Shown one piece after another: positions 59,604 through 64,000 of a DNA stretch of 64,000 bases. Source of the DNA: Gemmiger formicilis (lineage in GTDB: Bacteria; Bacillota; Clostridia; Oscillospirales; Ruminococcaceae); the NCBI RefSeq assembly GCF_024462815.1, contig NZ_JANGCG010000002.1, positions 186,001 through 250,000 on the forward strand, written 5' to 3'. Position 1 is the stretch's first letter; each line of letters begins with the position of its first letter. The translations under genes were made by a program, and so were the position numbers. Under the pieces are notes generated by a model. That model did not search any database. It was not told the origin of the DNA and saw nothing but the letters and a program-made list of their open reading frames with translations.

Positions 59604-60467
59604 TTACAGCGCAGCATACCCTTGTGCCAGGGCAGAAGCGTCCTCCGCCTGGGTTCCGGCGGACTCACAGATGATGGTGGGGGCCAGCTTGCGTGCCTTC
59701 AGCAGCTGCAAAAGGGGCTGATGGGGCGGGCCAAATTCGGTGTCAGCAAAGGTCAGGTGGCATTTCTCGCCGCCCTTGGTGTAGGCGATGCGGGAAAAAT
59801 GCGCGTGGAAGTGTACGGCCCGGTCATCGCCGAGGCGCTCGGCAAGGGTGTCCAGCAGGGCGGCGTAGTCCGCGGCGGCGGTGGCCCCGGCAAACTGCAC
59901 GCCCTGACTGCGGGCGTACAGGTGCCCGAAATCAATGCAGGGGGTAATGCGCTTGTCTACCGCGCAGAGGGCCAGTACCTCGTCCAGCGTGCCGAGCTGG
60001 TTGACCTTGCCCATCGTCTCCGGGCAGAGGATGCAGTCGCCGTAACCAGCCTCGTCACAGGCCTTGACGGCGCGCTCCATCGTATCCAGAGCCTTTTCCA
60101 ACGCCTCCTCCCTGCTCTGCTTGCCGCAGGAGCCGGAGTGGAAGATGACGCGCCGCCCGCCAAGCGCCTTGACGAGGGCGCAGCTCTGCAGCAGATAGTC
60201 GATGCTGTGCAGCCGCTTGTCCTCCTCCAGACTGGACATACTGATGTAGTAGGGCGCGTGAACTGAGAGTGCTATCCCCTGCGCCGCACAGGCAACGCCC
60301 AAAGCGGCAGCCTTGTCATGCGCCAGCCGCACGCCGCGCCCGCATTGGTACTCAAACGCTGTCAGGCCGAAGCCCGCCGTGTAGGCGGCGATGGCAGTGG
60401 GGTCGAACTTTTTGACTGTGTAGCTGTCGGCCAGCCCGGCTGTGCCGAAACGCGGTGCATCACTCAT
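59604..60467 (-). CDS. TIM-barrel (AP endonuclease family 2-like) protein
   Basis: A 287-residue protein of the Nfo/xylose-isomerase-like barrel. Metal-ligand-type residues lie in SVHAPYYISMSS, VIFHSGSCG, LCPETMGK, PCIDFGHLYARSQG, VHFHAHFSRI and ICESAG. It may be an endonuclease IV-like repair enzyme, but the deoxyribonuclease IV signature is only partly kept. It overlaps the yqeG gene by 8 bases. ATG 60467 is supported by that coupling. Confidence 0.83.
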   Translation of the reverse strand: MSDAPRFGTAGLADSYTVKKFDPTAIAAYTAGFGLTAFEYQCGRGVRLAHDKAAALGVACAAQGIALSVHAPYYISMSSLEEDKRLHSIDYLLQSCALVKALGGRRVIFHSGSCGKQSREEALEKALDTMERAVKACDEAGYGDCILCPETMGKVNQLGTLDEVLALCAVDKRITPCIDFGHLYARSQGVQFAGATAAADYAALLDTLAERLGDDRAVHFHAHFSRIAYTKGGEKCHLTFADTEFGPPHQPLLQLLKARKLAPTIICESAGTQAEDASALAQGYAAL

Positions 60468-60969
60468 ACAGCTTACCGCCCTTCTGATAGTATTTGTCAA
60501 TCCAGTACGGCTCATACCGGCGCTTCAGCAGCACAAATTTGTTGCGGTCATGGCTGGTGCGGGGCATTACATACAGGCAGGGGCAGCCGTACAGCCCGGC
60601 AGCCATACGGTCGGCGAAAATCTGGTCACCGACCATCGCCATCTCGCTCTTTTTGCAGCCCAGACGGCGGCGGGCCACCCGCAGGCCGACTGTGAACGGT
60701 TTGCAGGCCAGCGGCACCCACGCAAGGCCAATGCGCTCGGCAAAGGGACGCACGCGCTTGGCGGTGTTGTTGGACACGATGGTCAGGCTGATGCCCGCCG
60801 CACGCATTTCGTCCAACCAGCGTTGCACAGAGGGCTCCAGCACCTGACTGTTATCGGCGGTCAGGGTGTTGTCCACGTCCAGTATCAGTGCCTTAATGCC
60901 GTGTGCGGCGAGGAAATCCGGGTGGATGCACTCGATGCTTTTAAAGATGTATTCTGGGGTTAAAATCAT
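60460..60969 (-). CDS. yqeG: YqeG family HAD IIIA phosphatase
   Basis: A 169-residue protein with motif I ALILDVDNTLTAD (DVD nucleophile), motif II LTIVSNNTAKRVRPFAERI and motif III MAMVGDQIFADRMAAGLYG. The start LTPEYIFKSIECIHPDFL is a YqeG hallmark. Family members have been linked to phosphatidylglycerophosphate phosphatase activity. It is upstream of, and overlaps, the TIM-barrel gene. Confidence 0.92.
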   Translation of the reverse strand: MILTPEYIFKSIECIHPDFLAAHGIKALILDVDNTLTADNSQVLEPSVQRWLDEMRAAGISLTIVSNNTAKRVRPFAERIGLAWVPLACKPFTVGLRVARRRLGCKKSEMAMVGDQIFADRMAAGLYGCPCLYVMPRTSHDRNKFVLLKRRYEPYWIDKYYQKGGKLYE

Positions 60970-61012
60970 AGGTGTGACCCTTTTTGCGGGGCAGTGCCCG
61001 GTTAAAATAAAA

Positions 61013-61043
61013 GTGCAGGCCCGCGCATAACGCGAACCTGCAC
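61013..61043 (-). terminator. Intrinsic terminator after rpsU
   Basis: GTGCAGG / CCTGCAC outer stem with CGCG/CGCG inner stem. On the minus strand it is followed by TTTTATTTT (plus 61004-61012). Confidence 0.88.
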
Positions 61044-61064
61044 AGTCGTTCGTTGTAAGATACC

Positions 61065-61241
61065 TTACTTAAACTTGCGCTTGCGGGCAGCCTCGGACTT
61101 CTTCTTGCGCTTCACGGAAGGCTTCTCATAAGCCTCGCGCTTGCGGACCTCAGCTAACACGCCGCTGCGAGCAGTGCTGCGCTTAAAACGGCGCAGAGCG
61201 CTCTCGAGGGACTCGCCCTCTTTGACACGGATCTCCGACAT
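61065..61241 (-). CDS. rpsU: 30S ribosomal protein S21
   Basis: A 58-residue basic protein: [56 protein letters not shown], matching S21 throughout (sequence given in parts of the family pattern). ATG 61241 follows GGGAGG; a longer frame upstream lacks support. It has its own strong promoter and terminator, which makes it a single-gene transcript. Confidence 0.96.
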   Translation of the reverse strand: MSEIRVKEGESLESALRRFKRSTARSGVLAEVRKREAYEKPSVKRKKKSEAARKRKFK

Positions 61242-61305
61242 CTTCTTCCCTCCCTTGACCTGAGACAGGAGTTTGCCGGTCAAATACTATTAACCAGTAA
61301 ACAAG

Positions 61306-61335
61306 ATTATACTATATAAGCCCCCAATCTGTCAA
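61306..61335 (-). promoter_or_regulatory. Promoter of rpsU
   Basis: Minus strand TTGACA (61335-61330), an 18-base spacer and TATAAT (61311-61306), a full consensus match. Confidence 0.88.
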
Positions 61336-61420
61336 CAACAATTTTCGCTAAAATGAAAATTTTTAAAATGTTCATTTTTGGCAGACTGCGCAGGAGGGGC
61401 AGTACGGCGCGGGGTGTCCA

Positions 61421-62179
61421 TCAGCCCAGCAGGGCGTGCCCGGCCCACAGTGCGCCGTAAATCACAGGCTGGTGCAGCATATACACAAGCAGCGTGTTGC
61501 GCCCGACCGCGCACAGAGGCCGCAGCGCTGCGGGGGCTTCTCCCCGGCCGGGGTGCCAGATTCTTGCCAGAAACACCCCGCACCAGAACAGGAACAACCA
61601 CGGCAGCACCGGGAAGTAATCCGCCGAGGTAAACCGCGTTAAATCCGGGAAGCCGAGCCAGAACCAGTTGGCCCGGTACAGCCCCGCAGGCAGGGCACAG
61701 AGACGCCAATTCTCAAAACCCAGATATCCATAGGGCAGCTGATTCGTCAGCGCAAACAGCGCCGCAGACGCCGCCAGGCCTACGCCTGCGGGCACGCGCT
61801 GCAGCAGCGGATAAACAAGGCAGGTCAGCAGCACGGCGGCGGCGTTCAAGTGCAGCACGCCGAACCAGATGCTCTCCGACGGCATAAACACGGCGGTTAC
61901 AAAGGTCAGCAGCGCCGCGCACCCGGCCACCAGCAGACCGTTTTCGACCGGTTTGCGGGCCAGCGGAAAGCTGAACCCCGACAGCAGGATGAAGCTCCAA
62001 CAGATGTACTGCTGCCACACGTGGCAGCCCGGAGCCCAGATGTTGTACCAGCTGCTCTCGTGGCCGAACACATACACCCAGTCATACATCGTGTGGTAGG
62101 CCAGCATATTCAGCAGCGCCAGCCCGCGCAGGGCATCCGGCAGCCACATACGGCCGGTTTTTGTATGCAGTACAGGCAT
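61421..62179 (-). CDS. DUF1624 (HGSNAT-like) membrane acyltransferase-type protein
   Basis: A 252-residue protein with about seven membrane helices: WLPDALRGLALLNMLAYHTMYDWVYVFG, CWSFILLSGFSFPL, and a late NTLLVYMLHQPVIYG with a His. The family is related to heparan-alpha-glucosaminide N-acetyltransferase and to acyltransferase-3 proteins. The substrate is unknown. ATG 62179 follows AAAGGGG; a TTG at 62200 lacks a ribosome site. An AAAATGAA/TTCATTTT inverted repeat lies 3' of it (61352-61380). Confidence 0.85.
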   Translation of the reverse strand: MPVLHTKTGRMWLPDALRGLALLNMLAYHTMYDWVYVFGHESSWYNIWAPGCHVWQQYICWSFILLSGFSFPLARKPVENGLLVAGCAALLTFVTAVFMPSESIWFGVLHLNAAAVLLTCLVYPLLQRVPAGVGLAASAALFALTNQLPYGYLGFENWRLCALPAGLYRANWFWLGFPDLTRFTSADYFPVLPWLFLFWCGVFLARIWHPGRGEAPAALRPLCAVGRNTLLVYMLHQPVIYGALWAGHALLG

Positions 62180-62238
62180 TGTACCGTCCCCTTTGTTCAA
62201 AGTTTTGCTGCAATTATTCTAACACACCCGGGCGCGTC

Positions 62239-62267
62239 TTGCAATCAGAACTGTTTTGCGGTACAAT
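62239..62267 (+). promoter_or_regulatory. Promoter of the HAD phosphatase gene
   Basis: TTGCAA (62239-62244), a 17-base spacer and TACAAT (62262-62267). Confidence 0.75.
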
Positions 62268-62290
62268 AAACCAGATAGGAGCGTGACGAT

Positions 62291-63115
62291 ATGCAGAATA
62301 TCCGGCTTGTGGCGCTGGATCTGGACGGTACAGTGTTCAATGACAAAAAAGAAATCACCCCCCGCACGCTGGCGGCCCTGCGCGCAGCCTGTGCACAGGG
62401 GGTGGTGGTGCTGCCCGCTACGGGGCGCACTGCCAGCGGTGTTCCGGCGGCGTTCACCTCCATCCCCGGCGTACAGTACGCGCTGACCTCCAACGGAGCC
62501 AGCGTGGTGAATCTGCATACCGGGGAGCAGCTGGTGAACCAGCCCTTTGCGACGGAGGATGCGCTGAAAATCTACGATATTCTGGAGCGCGGCGGCGGTA
62601 TGATGAGCATTTTCATCGGCGGCAAAAGCTATACCACCCGCGCCAACGCCGAAAACCATATGGACGTTGTGCCGGAGAATCTGAAAGAGTATTTCCGCAC
62701 TACCCGCATTGAGGTGGAGGATATGCACGCCACCCTGCGCGCCCACGCCCACGAAATTGAAAAGTACAGCATGATTTACCACACGGAGGCCGAGCGAGAC
62801 GCGGCATGGCGGGAGGTGGAGCGCACCTACCCCGGTATGGAGCTGACCTCCAGCCTGCCCCGCAATATGGAAATCAACGCCCCCGGCGTGACGAAGGGCA
62901 GCGGCCTGCTGGCGCTGGCGGACTATCTGGGACTTGCGCGTGACCAGACGATGGCGGTGGGCGATTCCGGCAATGACCGCGCCATGCTGGAGGCTGCGGG
63001 GCTGGGTGTTGCCATGGGCAACGCCACCAACGAAATCCGGGAAATTGCCGATGTAATCACCGATGACAACAATCATGATGGTGTGGCTGCGGCTATCGAA
63101 AAATATGTTTTGTAA
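62291..63115 (+). CDS. Cof-type HAD-IIB phosphatase
   Basis: A 274-residue protein: motif I LVALDLDGTVFNDKKEI, motif II VVLPATGRTASGV, Lys in GVTKGSGLLALADYLG and motif IV MAVGDSGNDRAMLEAAGLGVAMGNA. It is close in type to the HAD protein at 32655 but not a duplicate. Probable sugar-phosphate phosphatase. The gap to the phosphofructokinase gene is 34 bases, so they may be co-transcribed. Confidence 0.92.
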   Translation: MQNIRLVALDLDGTVFNDKKEITPRTLAALRAACAQGVVVLPATGRTASGVPAAFTSIPGVQYALTSNGASVVNLHTGEQLVNQPFATEDALKIYDILERGGGMMSIFIGGKSYTTRANAENHMDVVPENLKEYFRTTRIEVEDMHATLRAHAHEIEKYSMIYHTEAERDAAWREVERTYPGMELTSSLPRNMEINAPGVTKGSGLLALADYLGLARDQTMAVGDSGNDRAMLEAAGLGVAMGNATNEIREIADVITDDNNHDGVAAAIEKYVL

Positions 63116-63149
63116 AAGCAGAGACTAAAATTATACGAGAGGTATACTT

Positions 63150-64000
63150 ATGAAGAACGTTCTGGTAGGTCAGTCGGGCGGGCCGACTGCGGTTATCAAC
63201 TCCAGTCTGGCGGGCGTCTATGAGACGGCCAAGGCCTGCGGCGCACCCCATGTCTACGGTATGCAGTACGGCATTGAGGGCGTGCTGGAGGGCAAGCTCG
63301 TCGACCTTGACACGGTGCTGGGCGATAAGATGGACATTGAGCTCCTCAAGCGCACGCCGTCCAGCTTTCTGGGCAGCTGCCGCCACAAGCTGCCCGACCC
63401 GACGGTGGACGAAAAGCCTTTTGTGAAGCTGTTTGAGCTGTTTGCCAAGTATGACATCGGCGCGGTGTTCTACATCGGCGGCAATGACTCGATGGACACC
63501 ATCTCCAAGCTGAGCGCCTACGGCAACGCGCAGGGCAGCGCAATCCGCTTTATCGGCGTGCCCAAGACCATTGACAATGACCTGATGCTGACCGACCACA
63601 CCCCCGGCTACGGCAGTGCGGCCAAGTATATTGCCACGATTCTGAAGGAGGTCATCTGCGATTCCAGCGTGTATGACCTGCGCAGCGTGACGGTGGCCGA
63701 GATTATGGGCCGCCACACCGGCTGGCTGGCCGCCGCGGCCAGTCTGGCCGCAGGGCCTGACTGCAACGGCCCCGACCTGATTCTGCTGCCCGAGTGCCCC
63801 TTTGACGAGGAGGCGTTCCTCAAGCGGGTGGCGCAGCTGGAGAAGGAGCGCCACAATGTCATTATCTCGGTCAGCGAAGGCGTAAAGAACAAGGACGGCG
63901 TGTTCCTGTGCGACCTGGTCTCCACGGCCGGGCAGCTGGACGCCTTCGGCCACAAGGCCATTCTGAGTGGCACAAGCCGCTATCTGGCGGACCTCATCCG
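63150..64000 (+). CDS. 6-phosphofructokinase, PPi-dependent type, 3' truncated by window
   Basis: The first 283 codons of a PFK family protein: NVLVGQSGGPTAVINSSLAGV, FYIGGNDSMDT (residues 110-114), VPKTIDNDL (Lys139) and MGRHTGWLAAAASLAAGPD. ATP-using PFK has Gly at the fourth position of GGDGS and before TIDND; Asp113 and Lys139 here are the pair typical of pyrophosphate-dependent enzymes. It would thus be a reversible diphosphate--fructose-6-phosphate 1-phosphotransferase. RBS GAGAGG precedes the ATG. The stop is beyond the window. Confidence 0.9.
   Translation, partial: MKNVLVGQSGGPTAVINSSLAGVYETAKACGAPHVYGMQYGIEGVLEGKLVDLDTVLGDKMDIELLKRTPSSFLGSCRHKLPDPTVDEKPFVKLFELFAKYDIGAVFYIGGNDSMDTISKLSAYGNAQGSAIRFIGVPKTIDNDLMLTDHTPGYGSAAKYIATILKEVICDSSVYDLRSVTVAEIMGRHTGWLAAAASLAAGPDCNGPDLILLPECPFDEEAFLKRVAQLEKERHNVIISVSEGVKNKDGVFLCDLVSTAGQLDAFGHKAILSGTSRYLADLI

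Overview
The window is about 60% GC, densely coded, and has no rRNA, tRNA, phage, insertion sequence or CRISPR array that I could recognise. Gene content and control elements point to a Gram-positive gut clostridium of the Oscillospiraceae/Ruminococcaceae (Faecalibacterium, Gemmiger, Subdoligranulum type). The markers are a preQ1-III riboswitch in front of queT, a T-box in front of thrS, a KDPG aldolase-VOC fusion, DUF1292 and CD1247-like proteins, and a PPi-type phosphofructokinase. The reduced mre/min cluster fits a coccoid or ovoid cell. The genus is an inference from these features, not a database match.

Layout. 1-2.5 kb: an exopolysaccharide O-acetylation pair (MBOAT, AlgX-like) and a membrane-anchored XRE regulator. 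2.5-5.8 kb: a KDG/KDPG catabolic unit (IclR regulator, aldolase, kinase) with two near-identical operator candidates. 6-9.8 kb: birA-bioY under a BirA operator, ruvX, uppS and a cyclophilin lipoprotein. 9.9-12.6 kb: DUF1292 protein, an unassigned structured RNA with its own terminator, a cysteine-less redoxin, cutC. 12.6-16.5 kb: a LexA-like regulator, a radical-SAM DNA repair pair, and a BlaI-type repressor with repeated operator-like sites. 16.5-28.3 kb: serC-serA, pdxY-trmL-degV, preQ1-III/queT, a HAD phosphatase, an EamA permease, secA and apbE. 28.3-28.7 kb: a candidate type I toxin-antitoxin locus.

28.7-32.6 kb (minus strand): mreC, a class B PBP, minD and an mgsA-like gene, without mreB/mreD/minC/minE/rodA between them. 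32.6-38.4 kb: a HAD phosphatase, a DNA-deoxyinosine glycosylase, and an XpaC-TelA-LemA-TPM envelope/stress operon, then an SDR. 38.5-46.8 kb: DAHP synthase, ybaK, an RsuA-type pseudouridine synthase, a zinc-ribbon membrane protein, an AraC/MFS divergent pair, and T-box-controlled thrS. 47-49.5 kb: a polar amino-acid ABC importer. 49.6-58.3 kb: a surface polysaccharide export and assembly cluster (Wzm/Wzt-type ABC, DUF2142, GT4, GT2, DUF2304, GT-C-like). 58.4-64 kb: a CD1247-like protein, efp, a TIM-barrel protein, yqeG, rpsU, a DUF1624 protein, a HAD phosphatase and a 5' part of a PPi-type phosphofructokinase.

Two families of short dispersed palindromes sit between genes: GGGCCGGG-type hairpins, and a 45-base unit that also occurs as an inverted pair. 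Many operons end in near-perfect intrinsic terminators, and many promoters match the sigma-A consensus with 17-18 base spacing.
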